Notes: generated from the sequence alone by a model not told the origin. Numbered from the stretch's first letter, positions 31,449-42,705 are shown. The stretch: DNA of 64,000 nt from Athripsodes cinereus (GCA_947579605.1 OX388327.1:7055122-7119121); one strand, 5' to 3'. Made by a program: numbers and translations.

Positions 31449-31770
31449 TATTTTTTTATTAATTCATTTTTTACTGTATATTGATTACAAACAATTTCAA
31501 AGATAAATAGATTCAAATTAAATACAATCAATATACAGATGGCGAGTTTATCATAAAGCCGCGATCTCTTTCAACTTACACAACTAACCACAATCTTATT
31601 ATAAATGATTATAAATAAAAATTAAAAGTATAATTTTAAGTTATATTAGTAACTTTGTGATAGTGACCTAGGTTTCGACATGCGATTACGTTTTCAAACT
31701 TAACCTATTACACTATTTGAAAACAAGCTTATCGCAGAGGCAAGATTTCTTCCATCTAACCCACAATTTG
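31449..31770 (-). mobile_element. LINE C-tails, two copies
   Basis: Seen: TTTTTTACTGTATATTGATT, ATTCAAATTAAATACAATCA, ATACAGATGGCGAGTTTATC (31449-31600). A second, shorter piece at 31700-31765 has AAGCTTATCGCAGAGGCAAG and ATTTCTTCCATCTAACCC. Confidence 0.65.
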
Positions 31771-32139
31771 CTTATATTTTGGAAATTTCAAAATTTGCTT
31801 TTTGATCACATCATTATGTTTTTTTATGAGATCAAATAGTTAAGGGCATATTTATAATTATTTACTTTAAGTAAAAAAAAACCACCACTCACCTAATTGT
31901 CATCAGTGGTCACCTTTTCGATAAGTGTTGCACAAAACTATAGTACAATAAAACACACATTATCAAACACAATTAAAAACAGAAAGAAGTAGAACTAACA
32001 CAAAGAAAAACACACGTACACACACACACTTATTTACATAACTTAAATGGAATAAATTTGAACAATGCACTATTTTAATTCGATCAAAAACATCAAATAA
32101 TTCGCGCTAAACTAACTATTGTATTACGTTTGCACTGAC

Positions 32140-32260
32140 AGTACGCGGCCGGCAAATCTATCCAACAGGAATCGACGGGCACGGCCGTGCGTAGTGAGTG
32201 CACACAACCGCACTAAAAACAAATCAATCATCGATACATCGATCTCTGAACGTAACAAAA
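32140..32260. other. local GC-rich segment
   Basis: Seen: TACGCGGCCGGCAAATC, ACGGGCACGGCCGTGCGTAG, TCGATACATCGATC. It stands out from the surrounding AT-rich DNA. It could be a gene 5' region or part of an element; no start codon or open frame follows. Confidence 0.25.
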
Positions 32261-32445
32261 CAATGCTTGTAAAAGAAGATTATAGGTACAAATAAAATTT
32301 AACAACAATACTTTCACTGTAATATAAAGTATTCATACATTCGTATATTAAAATAAAATAAATATAAATAAAAATTGATACAAAATTAATTATATCTTAT
32401 GTATTAGTTGTTTTCGCGGTCTTCATTAATACATAGATGTTGATG

Positions 32446-32496
32446 TTCTTCCGGGCTTACCCCGTCTTTTAATAAGACGCGGTAAGCCCGGAAGAA
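32446..32496. repeat. 51-bp hairpin, 23-bp arms
   Basis: Seen: TTCTTCCGGGCTTACCCCGT.. and ..ACGCGGTAAGCCCGGAAGAA, one mismatch, 5-base loop. It is GC-rich in AT-rich DNA and no coding sequence adjoins. Confidence 0.85.
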
Positions 32497-32717
32497 TTTA
32501 TCTTATGCAAGTTTAAACTCTTCAAAACAAACTAACTAAAAATATGCATAAATCTATTGGAAATCACACGAATAAGCGTAACTTTATAGTAAAACATACT
32601 AAAATGAGTACTTTTGTAATCCAAAGATAAGAAATATGCCGAGTTTTGAATATTGTAAAATACATTTTGTCTCAAAGTGTCCACACTTATTGCCTATAGT
32701 ATTACTGACATGTAAAC

Positions 32718-32785
32718 TGTCATTTTTGTGCCAATAAAAGTTAATACATTCAAAATGGGTGGCAATACTTCATTTTCAGTATTTT
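32718..32785 (-). repeat. A-repeat middle block
   Basis: Seen: GTGCCAATAAAAGTTAATAC, ATTCAAAATGGGTGGCAATA. It is cut on both sides and joins RTE-1. Confidence 0.55.
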
Positions 32786-32787
32786 CT

Positions 32788-32930
32788 TCTTCACTTGGGA
32801 GCACAGGGCAGAAACCAGCCTCCTCCATTCAGAACGTCTCTGTGCCAATCGCGTCACCACTTCTCACGACATTCCCTGCGTTCTGATGTCGTTGTTATAG
32901 GAACGGTGTACTGTGAAAGAGGCCGACGGA
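32788..32930 (-). mobile_element. RTE-1 LINE 3' end, short
   Basis: Seen: AGCACAGGGCAGAAACCAGC, CTCCTCCATTCAGAACGTCT, GTTATAGGAACGGTGTACTG. Nearly identical to 2640-2760, so a fairly recent copy. Confidence 0.75.
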
Positions 32931-32984
32931 TATTATTGTATTATTTTCAGTAATAATAATTTGATATTCATATTTCAGCGAAGT

Positions 32985-33025
32985 TAGCCCGTGTACATCT
33001 GCTAGTATCTATACACACAAACAAT
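32985..33025 (+). mobile_element. possible Helitron 3' terminus
   Basis: Seen: GCGAAGTTAGCCCGTGTACA then TCTGCTAGT, resembling the CTAG-T end of lepidopteran Helitrons, but without a convincing 3' hairpin. Confidence 0.2.
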
Positions 33026-33477
33026 TTCGATATGATTGTTGTGAAGGCTATATCAAAGATTGTATAAATGTGTGTGTGCATATATTATTTTATATTGTGT
33101 CTATTTATACATACATATATATTACGATTGTATTGTTTAAATTGAAGGAATCTAAAATAATAATTAATTAAAAGCGAGCGTGGGTTACAGTTAATGTTCC
33201 CTAACCGGGAATATTGCTAAACCAAATTAAAACAAAATACAAAAATAACTTGTGATTTATAATATTTAACTCAAACTTCATCAATTTTTGTAGACACTCT
33301 TTTTCGAAAATATTTCGTTTTTGTCAATATTTAAGATAGGTACTCATTTTTTTCCCCTACAATTGTGATTTAGGCTTATCCTAATCAACTAATTACCATA
33401 TTTGAAGCAAAATTCAAATTAAACTCTAAAAAAAAATAACATGACATTGAGTGTTAAATAAAAGGTGATTGAAAAAA

Positions 33478-33635
33478 TGACATTTAAAATATTGAATTCA
33501 GCATTGAGGTTAGTCACCCTTCTTAGATATCTTATTTTTATGTTGAGACAGAGAATAAAGCTTGAATGTTTATAACATGCGGCTGGTCTGCTGGCTACTT
33601 CACTTGTGGGATATGCCGTGATTGTATAGTATATG
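33478..33635 (+). repeat. A-repeat, 5'-truncated
   Basis: Seen: GAATTCAGCATTGAGGTTAG, AAAGCTTGAATGTTTATAAC, GGTCTGCTGGCTACTTCACT, TGTGGGATATGCCGTGATTG, then TATAGTATATG. Confidence 0.75.
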
Positions 33636-33742
33636 AAATAACATTTCATAATATTCCGGGATCGACCTTTAAGGGTTAATAATTTGTAGTTGTTGTCTGT
33701 TTTTACTTTTTACCAATAAATAAAATAAAAAAATAAAAAAAT

Positions 33743-33970
33743 TCCGTGGAGTATCCAGCAATGAAAAGGTGTTCCACTCTTTTCTGTAAGTTTTTTGAGT
33801 TCCGTGAAGTGCAAGTATTCGTATTAAACATTTTACTACTTCAATTCAGTTCAATTCAACTCATCCTGATAATGCCTTAACCTTTGTTGACATAAAAATA
33901 TGATTGACGTATTTAGTACATTTACTGTCAACTGGCAACACTACTTTGTGAGATGCTGTGATGGAATGAA
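33743..33970 (+). repeat. A-repeat, near full length
   Basis: Seen: CCGTGGAGTATCCAGCAATG, CACTCTTTTCTGTAAGTTTT, TTCAATTCAGTTCAATTCAA, ACTGGCAACACTACTTTGTG, AGATGCTGTGATGGAATG. Confidence 0.7.
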
Positions 33971-33999
33971 TATAATATTTGAAAAAAAATGTGTGATAG

Positions 34000-34950
34000 A
34001 TGTTTTCAAGCAATACACCTATTACACATTTTAACGTCCTGATAAATTAGAACGTCATGTATTGGCATCCGAATTAGATATTACTATCCCGCCCACATTA
34101 GTAAGTACATAGTAAGTACTCGCAGAAGTTCTATCGTAAATTAGGTAGGTACCTATTTAGAATTATTATAGTGGGAAGGTACCCGAACAACCGCGTCCTT
34201 TGGTCCGCGATCGACCTTAAAGGGTTAATAATATTATGTTATTATAATACAGTACCTACTAGCGCCGTTGCGATGCCGCCGGAGAAAGTAGGTACTTACT
34301 TCAAAATAAACTCGATATGTGCGGTATTTAAAGGGTAAAGAAGGACGCAATTTTCAAGTATTTTAAATAGATTTTGGCACAAAGAAAATGTTAGACCATT
34401 ACTTAGCAATTGACAACATTGAAAATACAACGTCTGAAAAATAATGTCTTTAACCCTGCATTTTTTATGCCTAAATCTATGAGCGAAATAAAATCGGATT
34501 GAATATTAATTTTGTTTAAATTTATTTTATTTGAGTTACGAAAATAAGTGTGGTTTTTTTTGGATTAATCTTTTTTTCTGATTTTAATTAGGTATTTATG
34601 AATAATGTGTAGTCAACTGTACTATTATTATAATATGCAACATTATTATAATATGCAACATTCATCTACAAGGTGAACAATGGCATGGCGAGTGGTGTTA
34701 TTTTTTCATTTTAAATAAAAAATATTTATTTTTATTTATATCAAACTCAAAGTAGCAGCTAATATTTCATATTTTTTAATCTATTTCTTTCAAACATTAA
34801 GTTACTGCTAAACCAAACAATAATATTGTAAAAAATAATGCAAACTTAAGTAAAAATACACAAAATGTAAAGCAATAGAGTTCAAGGTAAAAAGATAATT
34901 TATTAGACAGTATTTTAGTATTTTATATATAATTATATTAGAAACACGGC
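34000..34950. other. AT-rich stretch, no gene recognised
   Basis: Seen: GCGATCGACCTTAAAGGGTT at 34207-34226 recurs as GGGATCGACCTTTAAGGGTT at 33659-33678, an unclassified short repeat. Nothing else is recognisable. Confidence 0.4.
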
Positions 34951-34954
34951 ATTT

Positions 34955-35010
34955 TCCATATATGAGGATACCAGCAGATCAACTGCATGCAATAAATATG
35001 CAAGTCGTTT
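34955..35010 (-). repeat. A-repeat piece
   Basis: Seen: ATACCAGCAGATCAACTGCA then TGCAATAAATATGCAAGTCG. Confidence 0.5.
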
Positions 35011-35027
35011 TATTATTATTTTTAATT

Positions 35028-35290
35028 TTTTCACTTCTTCTTTTCTTCGTGTAGGCCAATAAAACGACAAAAAAACATTAAAAAAACATCAAAATCTATA
35101 TTCCCATCCCCTCCCAGAAAGCCACAACCTCTCTTCAGATGAGCTTGCTCAACGAATTCCTCCCATTGACACTGTCTGGGAGCCATTGGACATGCCAGGA
35201 GGTTCCCAGTGTTTTGTACCTCTCCACAGTCACACGCCATGATTCAGCCAAACCAAAAATTTGTTCTCTAGTAAATCGCGTAGACGAAAG
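35028..35290 (-). mobile_element. LINE 3' end, CxCG type
   Basis: Seen on minus: ACDCGEVQNTGNLLACPMAP, RQCQWEEFVEQ, ..HEEKKK, with a GAAGAAAAGAAGAAG tail at the left edge (35036-35050). 'CDCGxxQTxxHLLxCP' is the knuckle-like block near the end of several non-LTR ORF2 proteins. Confidence 0.6.
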
Positions 35291-35514
35291 TGATCCTAAA
35301 TTTGTAGAATTAATTAGCATATGTATGAATAACGCGTATATGATATAATATATATTATAGGCCGTCTTTCCTTTTAATTAAATATTTCATGTAAGGCATA
35401 ATCTTTTGCATTATATACCTACACCTAATATTATTTATATATTAAGGTACTTATTGTTTTATTGAATGGATGAAAAACGTGGACCTAAAATGTCAACTCA
35501 ATGGACAGACTGGA

Positions 35515-35650
35515 AGCATTGATGGATTGACAACGTCCTAACAAGACGAAAGAAGTCTCTCTCGTGAGTAAATCGAATAGTTGAATAACACAATTGTTTT
35601 ATTTATTTCATTATGGAAATCTACTACCTACCTAAACACCGACACAGTGA
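35515..35650 (+). repeat. G-repeat
   Basis: Seen: GGATTGACAACGTCCTAACA, AGACGAAAGAAGTCTCTCTC, GTGAGTAAATCG, AACACCGACACAGTGAAT. Full order of the unit. Confidence 0.7.
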
Positions 35651-35655
35651 ATAAT

Positions 35656-35805
35656 CCAGATCAGTTGGAAGACATCGCAGTCTAGCGATAAACTCGCCCT
35701 CTGTTTATTGAATAATTGTATAACTGATATTTTTATGATATTATTTTGTATTGATTTGAAATAATGTAACTTATGTACAGTGAAGAACAAAATAAAATAA
35801 ATGGA
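35656..35805 (+). mobile_element. LINE C-tail
   Basis: Seen: CAGTTGGAAGACATCGCAGT, AGCGATAAACTCGCCCTCTG, TGTACAGTGAAGAACAAAAT. No coding part upstream. Confidence 0.7.
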
Positions 35806-36090
35806 TAGACTGTTAGCAATTAAAATGTGGCTCTATCGCCGAATGCTCAGAATTCCCTGGACAGAAATGGCTACCAATACTGAAGTCCTAAAGCAAGCTA
35901 GATTTGTTGACAGGGGAAAATTGAGAGACGTCGAGGACCCGGGAGGAGACAGATGTCCTGGTTGCACAACATAAGGTAGTGGACCGGCATCTGAAGTGTG
36001 AAGGAGCTGCTCCGAGCGGCGCAAGACAGACGAAGGTTTGCCGAGGTGATAACCAATGTTAGGGAGACCCGACGTGGCTCTTAAAAAAGG
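35806..36090 (+). mobile_element. LINE-4, 3' end
   Basis: Seen: IKMWLYRRMLRIPWTEMATN, TEVLKQARFVDRGKLRDVED, stops, then (frame-shifted) an AAQDRRRF-like block and VRETRRGS before the stop. 'MWxYRRMLxIPWTExxTNxEVL' lies directly after the reverse transcriptase in this LINE family. Stops and shifts show decay. Confidence 0.7.
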
Positions 36091-36186
36091 AAAAGGTACT
36101 TATAATATTATTTTATATATTGCTCCATGTAGCAAAATAAAGTATATATATAAAGTTCCCGGTATAAAAAATTACTAACACTAGGG

Positions 36187-36240
36187 CAGTGGTATTCACT
36201 CTTTTAATATTTGCGGAGCGGTCAACATTATTATTGATAA
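36187..36240 (+). mobile_element. lone hAT-like left end
   Basis: Seen: CAGTGGTATTCACTCTTTTA, ATATTTGCGGAGCGGTCAAC, like the common animal hAT TIR 'CAGTGGTTCTCAA..CGGACCGGTC'. No matching right end or TSD was found. Confidence 0.35.
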
Positions 36241-36294
36241 TTAAACGCAATCCGCTTGGAGGAGGCATTGATTATCTTTGATGACTATTTTAGG

Positions 36295-36400
36295 TCTTGG
36301 TTTTGTCTGTATATATGAATCCCGACAACCGGCATATTTATTACATGCAGATAATCTACTGGCTACCCTATTTGTCGCTGACGTCGTGGTGGTATAATTT
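36295..36400 (+). repeat. A-repeat 3' half
   Basis: Seen: GGCATATTTATTACATGCAG, ATAATCTACTGGCTACCCTA, TCGTGGTGGTATAA. Confidence 0.6.
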
Positions 36401-36807
36401 TTTTACCATGTATGAAAATATCTATATATCTTCAGTATTCAGGGTGTATTTGTTCTCGTATGATAAAATTATATCTGTAATATTTTATAAAAATGCATAG
36501 GTATGTGAAAATATTAGGTAGGTATTAAATATTGTTACTTTGTTCACCTGTATTCCGTTTTATTTTATGTATTTTGTATATTTGTAGATATATTATGGGG
36601 TCATAAATAATAACCTCGCGAATCCGCGACTCGAAGCCTTCAGTATTATCAGTTATTTATTGCAAGTATATCATATTATATATGGATAATAATATTATTA
36701 TTAATATTATTCCGTATAGAGGTGTGTGACGCCCTGTATAGATGGAGTTGAATGGAGGAACCACATATTGAATCTATAAAATCTATAAAAATATTCAATT
36801 TCCATCC

Positions 36808-36896
36808 ATGCTGTCACGACATCTCCCATATGCAAAGTAGCCAGTAGACTAAGGGCGAATAATAAACAGGCAAGTCGTCCTCTCTGTGTAAATGGG
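36808..36896 (-). repeat. A-repeat 3' half
   Basis: Seen: TGTCACGACATCTCCCATAT, GTAGCCAGTAGACTAAGGGC, CAGGCAAGTCGTCCTCTCTG. Confidence 0.65.
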
Positions 36897-37144
36897 TTAC
36901 ATTTTTGTATCTCTAAAGGTTTTTTGATTCGTGTTTTCTGGTAAGGTTCGGTTCTTGGTAACTTTGCAGTTGAAATACCGTTTGCATTCGAGTACTGTTT
37001 TATATAATTTATTTTTTAACTAACATTTTGTATTATATAACTTAAGTTGTAATTGGCTTTAATTTTGCACAATTATTGTTTTGTTTATTATGGTATATAA
37101 ACTGTAACTTTAAGTTTGAAATAAATAAATAAAAAATAAGATTT

Positions 37145-37320
37145 AGTTACCTTCTAGGGGGACCACTGCGTGACTGTAGTGTAGCACAGACCATGCCACA
37201 CTTGTTGGAGTATCCATTGTGCCTTGTCACATGCACTATGGAGGATATTTTTGACGCATCTCCACTTGCTGTGCGTTCTGCACAGTACTGGAGATCAGTT
37301 TGATCGGTTTTTTTCCGGAT
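37145..37320 (+). mobile_element. LINE 3' end, CTMEDIFDAS type
   Basis: Seen: AQTMPHLLEYPLCLVTCTME, DIFDASPLAVRSAQYWRSV, stop. 'QTMxHLLxCPxCxxxCTxEDLxxAxxxAxxxAxYW' is a known end of insect non-LTR ORF2 proteins. An inverted relative lies at 38620-38730. Confidence 0.65.
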
Positions 37321-37649
37321 TTCAACACGATAAATAAATAAATAAGTGATGGGTTACATGACTTATCGCTTAATTGTAGATGTTGTATATCTTATTTGTG
37401 ATGTTTTGTGGAAGTTTACCTTTTACAGGGCATTACCGAGGGCCCTATGGAAACTTTTTTAATTACCTAATAAAGTCTTATGTAAGTCCTATTTACTTGC
37501 ATTACTTTTCGCGTGGCTTGGTGTGTTGATAAATCTTCACCCGTGTTTTAATCCTGATAATCCATCGCTATTGGATAGAGATTTTGCATATAATCAGGTG
37601 TTTCTTTTTTTAACCGATCTGTGAATTTTTGTCCATCTTTCTTTATATT

Positions 37650-37765
37650 TACACCATCACCCAATATCCTGCAAGAGAGATAACCAGTAAACTAACTGCA
37701 TTTGATGAACATGCAGGTCATCCTATACGTGCCAATAATAAACAAGAAATTCAGAATATGTGAGT
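37650..37765 (-). repeat. A-repeat 3' half
   Basis: Seen: ACACCATCACCCAATATCCT, GATAACCAGTAAACTAACTG, CAGGTCATCCTATACGTGCC, GAAATTCAGAATATG. Confidence 0.6.
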
Positions 37766-37769
37766 GTTT

Positions 37770-38600
37770 GCTCCTGCCCTACTAATCAATGAAATATGAC
37801 ATCACCAGGAGGCCAGTCACTATCTAACAATCATATTTATATTATCAACATGACCTTTTATCAATTGTCATTCCTTTTTAGCATTAAATATTGTAAAAAA
37901 AATTACAATGTGTTTTAAAAATCAAAGATAATTGATAATATTGATGACAAAAATGCGAAATACTCTCACAAGACTCTTACCGTTAACTGTCACAATATGT
38001 CAGTGGTTGTGTAGCCTATCAGCAATATGGCGGATCTATAGAAAATAGCATGTGACGTTTAATGCTCTATTAGGTGTGAATCCTCCATAATACATGGTGT
38101 AACGTTGCGAGTGGTAGCGCTCTTTAGTGTAGTGTGAATGTGTGTTTTGTGATATATCAGTGAATTTCATAGCTAATATATTACGCATTTGTTTTGAGGG
38201 TTGAAATACGACGTGAGGTAATAGGTGCGAGTATTTCACACTGTATATTATTATACTTACAACTCGTTCTGGAGAAAGTGAGATTGGATGGTGTAAAGGT
38301 CGGGTTGCAGCCTTAAAAAAAACTCGAATTTTAAATCCTCCTGAAAATAACGAATTAAATTTTATGAAATTCGGATAAATTGAAAGGTATCGCAATAAAT
38401 CGAACATAAACTCGTTCGAATAAAGAATTAATTTGAGACCAATTGAGTAAATTAATTCATTTGAAAAAGCACGATTATTTAGTGATTATCTCGCTAAAAT
38501 TTTATGAAATTGTAGCGAGTGTAGAAATTGATATGTCATCTTATTTATTTTTATTTAATTTTAATACTCAATAATTTTTGACAATATATTGATTACTTTA
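37770..38600. other. unannotated stretch with an orphan frame
   Basis: A 123-residue frame on minus (38407-38036) is the longest one here without homology to an element. It is serine/histidine/tyrosine-rich with no domain I recognise. A chance frame is the simplest reading. Confidence 0.3.
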
Positions 38601-38619
38601 TTTAAATTATTGCTTTTCG

Positions 38620-38730
38620 TATCGAATCCCAGAAGACCAACTACACAGATATCCAGTAGGTACTTTGCAAAACGTGCAGTACGTAGAGATGCATCAAAAA
38701 TGTCCTCCATAGTGCATGCGACAGGGCTTG
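38620..38730 (-). mobile_element. LINE 3' piece, CTMEDIFDAS type
   Basis: Seen on minus: VACTMEDIFDASLRTARFAK, YLLDICVVGLLGFDTK. It is the inverted relative of 37145-37320; the two keep CTMEDIFDAS exactly while their DNA differs at several codon positions. Confidence 0.6.
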
Positions 38731-39293
38731 AATAATAAAAAAAATCAAGAGAAAAAATTAATCAACAATTCACCCATATAAATAAAAAAAAATATATTAT
38801 TTTGACTTGTGTAGTACAAACAAAATATCTAAATCTGTGTTTAAGTGAAAAAAGTTACAAAATTAAATAAAATTTCTCGTTGTCACGTGACTGCGATCCA
38901 GCCTACATGATATCAAGACATAACTGAGAAAACTTGTACGTAGCAAATACGTGTGCATTGAAGTAGATAAACGAAAAATCTTCAAATTTATTATAAACTC
39001 TTAATCCTGAGTTTTGAATTTATCAAAATGTTTTGCTGTTACAATAATAATAATAATAATAGATTTTCTTATACGGGAGTGTAATATTATGTATAAAACA
39101 CACCATAATATATTCAGAAATGAGTATTATTTCTTCTTTTGGCAATGACAAATTATTGCAATTTTGATTGTTGGGTAGGTGCTGGCAATGCTAATACAAA
39201 AAAAAAATACTGTAGCAAGTACCGTCTTCTTCTTCCTTTCTCATTGACATATAAGATTTCCCCGACAGTAAATCGATCCAATAACAAGATCTA

Positions 39294-39606
39294 CAGGGCT
39301 ACTCTTGACACAATCTTAATAATATGATCTAGTATTGATCTTAACCCTTCGATGCGCAAAGTGACTTTAGTAAAAAATAAGTGCATGATTATCTTGCGGT
39401 AGCTGAGAATAGCCGTTTTTAATCACATGAGTTATATGGTCGCATTATGTTATTATGCCCAAAAATGTACTAAGTATCGGTATACCTATAAATTGATAAT
39501 GTTGTGATTTTTATCGACTTTTATGGAATACACATTCAGTAAGATAAAAATGAAGACTTATGTACCTAATTTAGATTGAATTAAGATTGTATCAAGAATA
39601 ATCCTG
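39294..39606. mobile_element. 313-bp relative of the 13.3-kb hairpin MITE
   Basis: Seen: left end CAGGGCTACTCTTGACACAA, TCTTAAT; right end the complement of CAGGATTATTCTTGATACAA, TCTTAAT. The internal CTTCGATGCGCAAAGTGAC matches the shorter copy's CATACGACGCACGAAG block. Flanks CTA/CTG are consistent with a mutated 3-bp TSD. Confidence 0.7.
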
Positions 39607-39659
39607 CTGTTGTCTCTGTAATACGGTGGAGTGCATTAGCACATTGCCTCGTTTAGGTG

Positions 39660-40165
39660 GTCTTATAAAAATACCAAAAAAAAAACACAACGTTTGCGCA
39701 AAACCACTACTCCTACCTAGGAGTGAAGTGGTATAATGCTTTGCCGGTGGATTGCAAGGATCTAGCAAATATTGGTATAGCTAAGTTTAAGTTAGCTTTA
39801 AAAAAGTTAATGAAGTAGATTTTTCTTCTCTTTGGGTATATATTGTTGATGATTGAAAGTGTACCTTATTGTTATTTAATTTGTACTAACATGTTTATTT
39901 TTGTACGATGTGTTTTTATTTTTCTTTTTCTTTTCAAGTTTATGGAAAGTTTCAGGATTTATTTTGGTAATGTTTTTGAAATTGTTTTCTTTTTATTTAC
40001 TTTTGTATTGTTTTGTAATATTGTAACAATGTAGCTCACTTCAAAACACGAGATATTCTCTTTTTGAAGTTGAGTCATTGAAAAATAATGTTTTATTTAT
40101 ATGAATTTGTTAACTTTGTAAATATGTTATAAAAAAAATTATAAATAAATAAATAAATAAATACA
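39660..40165 (+). mobile_element. CR1/Jockey-group LINE 3' end
   Basis: Seen: TTTPTYLGVKWYNALPVDCK, DLANIGIAKFKLALKKLMK, stop at about 39818. A T-rich 3' UTR follows, ending TTATAAATAAATAAATAAAT at 40138-40160. 'YLGVKxYNxLPxxxK..KFKxxLKxxL' is the usual C-terminus of this group. The 63-residue frame inside the UTR (39843-40034) is an artefact of T richness. Confidence 0.7.
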
Positions 40166-40267
40166 AGAGAGATGGTGAAAATGGCTCGGTCAGTTTTACT
40201 GAAAATGTTCAAATGTTCAAAGACAGAGACCTAACTATGTAAAAAGAGTAGGTACTGTTCATCGTCT

Positions 40268-40440
40268 CCAACATCACCGGCGGTTTGGACATTCGTTTAT
40301 CACAACTGTATCTATGACAGTAATACCAGAGTGTCAAAAATGTCATTGGAAGAAGTGACTAAATTGTTTCAACATTCTGAATACAAGAGACTCGTTGCTA
40401 CCCTGTACTTCCTGGAGCAGCGTTAAAAGGCGATGAATTG
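40268..40440 (+). mobile_element. RTE-1 LINE 3' end, decayed
   Basis: Seen: TCATTGGAAGAAGTGACTAA, CTCGTTGCTACCCTGTACTT, GGAGCAGCGTTAAAAGGCGA, following the order of the 42.7-kb copy with many substitutions. Confidence 0.55.
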
Positions 40441-40502
40441 GATCAATATTGGGCATTTAATCCATGTATCTTGTATATCTTCTATCATGGATAGTAGCCA
40501 AC

Positions 40503-40690
40503 AGTTTTATTTATTTATTTATTCATTTTGCTCATCATCATTATAACCAGTGTTAAAAAAACAATACATAATATAAAGTACTAAATAAAACAATACAAAA
40601 TTTAAAATACTAGAACGATATGCAGTGGCGAGATAATCACTATCAAGTGATTTCTTCCATATAGCCACGATACATTGAGATATACCTAAC
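40503..40690 (-). mobile_element. LINE C-tail, decayed
   Basis: Seen: TTTATTTATTTATTCATTTT, TATGCAGTGGCGAGATAATC, AAGTGATTTCTTCCATATAG. Confidence 0.5.
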
Positions 40691-40774
40691 TAAAACAATA
40701 TTATACTTATATAAAATACCATAACAAAAGAAATAAACAAAATTTAAAATAATATTTGACACACACCCAATACG

Positions 40775-40815
40775 TTTTGGTCAAAAGAGAGTGGGTTCAA
40801 ATCCTCTGTAAAGGG
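40775..40815 (+). repeat. B-box-like scrap
   Basis: Seen: GTGGGTTCAAATCCTCTGTA, a perfect-looking Pol III B box. No A box lies at the right distance. Confidence 0.25.
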
Positions 40816-41394
40816 GAGGCGTTTTGAAGCGCATTTCTGTATATTTTTCTAAATTTAAATCGTCATTTTTTGAAAGGTTAATCTCACAGGTGAGGTAGCC
40901 AGCATTTCGCATGAAATGAGTAATAAATGTAACAAATTTTATAACGTAGAAATTCGACTAAAATTCCTCTTAGAAATACATGGAAGGAAATAAAATCCTT
41001 ACTGAAAATACTATAAACTCGTCATCAATCATTAACCATAATCCTGAAACTCGGCAGCCAGCGGTAGTATAAAACTTTGAATATTCCAAAGGGGGATGAT
41101 TTGAGAGGGTAGTATCTACTGTTCTTTGGCAATAATTCACTATCCACCCTCCTATAGATTACCACTATTACTAGTAATCGTATCTGGCGTTGGTCGGTAA
41201 AAAAATTAAACCTATTTATTATTATTATCCTGTGGCTACTCTATGTATGGGATTTGACTTGATAGTAGGTATACTAAAAATAATGAAAAAATCTTTGAAC
41301 TGTGTTCTGAATAATTATTTCTTAGAATTAGTAAAACGATGTCTGCCGGCACTTATTGGAGTGGAAATATTTTAATTAAATTATGTAAGTTATA

Positions 41395-41760
41395 AATATT
41401 CCGAAACTTTTACAAAGTTCTTCTTCTTCATCTTTCCTAGCTATCTCTTCTCCACTGATGCATGTAGGTAGGTATATCTCTTCCATATACCTCCATTTTT
41501 CTCTTTCTAGAGATATTGTTGTCCACTTTCTACCTGAGACAGGAATTATATCATCAATCCACTTTTTTGAGATCGACCAGTTCCTCTTTTTAGATCCCAT
41601 GGTCTCTATTTTAGGATTCTAGGTGACCATCAGTTTCCCGTCAAACCACATAACCTGCCCATTGCCACTTTAATATTGTGATACGATCCATTACTTCGAC
41701 AACTTTTGTTCGACGTCTAATTTAAATGCACTAAATAATGTCTGTTAGTACAGATTCAAT
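41395..41760 (-). mobile_element. RTE-3 LINE 3' end, decayed
   Basis: Seen on minus: VVEVMDRITILKWQWAGYVV, stops, then MGSKKRNWSISKKWIDDIIP, VSGRKWTTISLEREKWRYME, EIYLPT. Same order as 49138-49485 (KLKWQWAGHVV, RPQKRWTDDITPIAGRKW, RNDWKSLEEAFIQQW). Confidence 0.65.
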
Positions 41761-41769
41761 AGTGGTTAA

Positions 41770-42700
41770 AGCAATGAGGGTGTTATTTTTTTATATCAGG
41801 TTGCAAACACGATCACACACACAAACTGACATATTAACACTCTTATAATTTGAGTATTATTTAGGTGTCAACACAATTGTCTATACATCGCTATCATTGT
41901 CATTTTCTTCTTCAAATATTATATTCTACAATATTCCACTACTATCACTTCCAGTACAACAGAGGGGGGGGGGGGGGCTGTGTGAGATATAGTACTATGT
42001 ACAGTGAGAGAGTTGGGCAGGTGTTTAAGGATCATATATCACCTGCAATATTATTTATTATTGTATATAGATTTATAATATGGGATCTTTTAGGATGTTG
42101 TTATAACAAGGTGTTAAACCATACCGTATTCTCATAGACATAACAAGCATTTATTTGGTTACATCCACGTTATGTGTGGTTTTTCAGCAAAACTTCGTAT
42201 TTTTTATGAATTTCCATCCGCACGTCTCAGGATAAGTTTCTACATGATCAGTCATGATCACACAAAAAATTAACCGTCTGAAAATAGCGATAAAAATTCA
42301 CCTATCCAGATAACCAGGATATCAAAGGATTAGGCTCAAAACGCGGGTTCAAATAACCAGCATTGTGCCTGAAATATATGTGTTAAAAAACTTTTTAACA
42401 GTAGGTATTACAAGCATTAAATTATAGTATATTTTTAAATTTTAATTTATAAATTTACCGGTAAATCTAATTTTTGTAAATTATTTATTTAAGATTTCGG
42501 AGTTACTCCTGTAGCTGACATGACTAAAGGTATTATACAAACGGACTTAGAATGCCAAACATTTTTTATTTCTCCTGCTAGTTCTGTACATTTACGTATT
42601 TAAACTGCGACGGTTGTTTGTGTATTATGTGTATTTGGGACAGTGATGTCTATTACATAGGTACATAATATTATTTTGTACCATGTTATACTAAATCGAG
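41770..42700. other. unannotated stretch with a poly-G run
   Basis: A G run of about 14 lies at 41963-41976. No gene recognised; a 90-residue frame (41865-42137, +) spans the run and has no motif. Confidence 0.4.
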
Positions 42701-42705
42701 TCTAT

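Noticed and set aside
32985..33025. confident Helitron call
   Set aside because: CTAG-T end is present but there is no clear hairpin and no 5' TC end, so it is kept only as a low-confidence feature.
38036..38407. 123-residue minus-strand frame as a gene
   Set aside because: No recognisable domain, no upstream coding context, AT-rich codon use like the surroundings.
39843..40034. Phe/Val/Leu-rich 63-residue frame
   Set aside because: It lies in the T-rich 3' UTR of the LINE at 39660-40165.
41962..41976. poly-G run as an assembly gap artefact
   Set aside because: It cannot be decided from sequence. The window also has real poly-C runs inside two TSD-bounded MITEs, so homopolymers do occur here.
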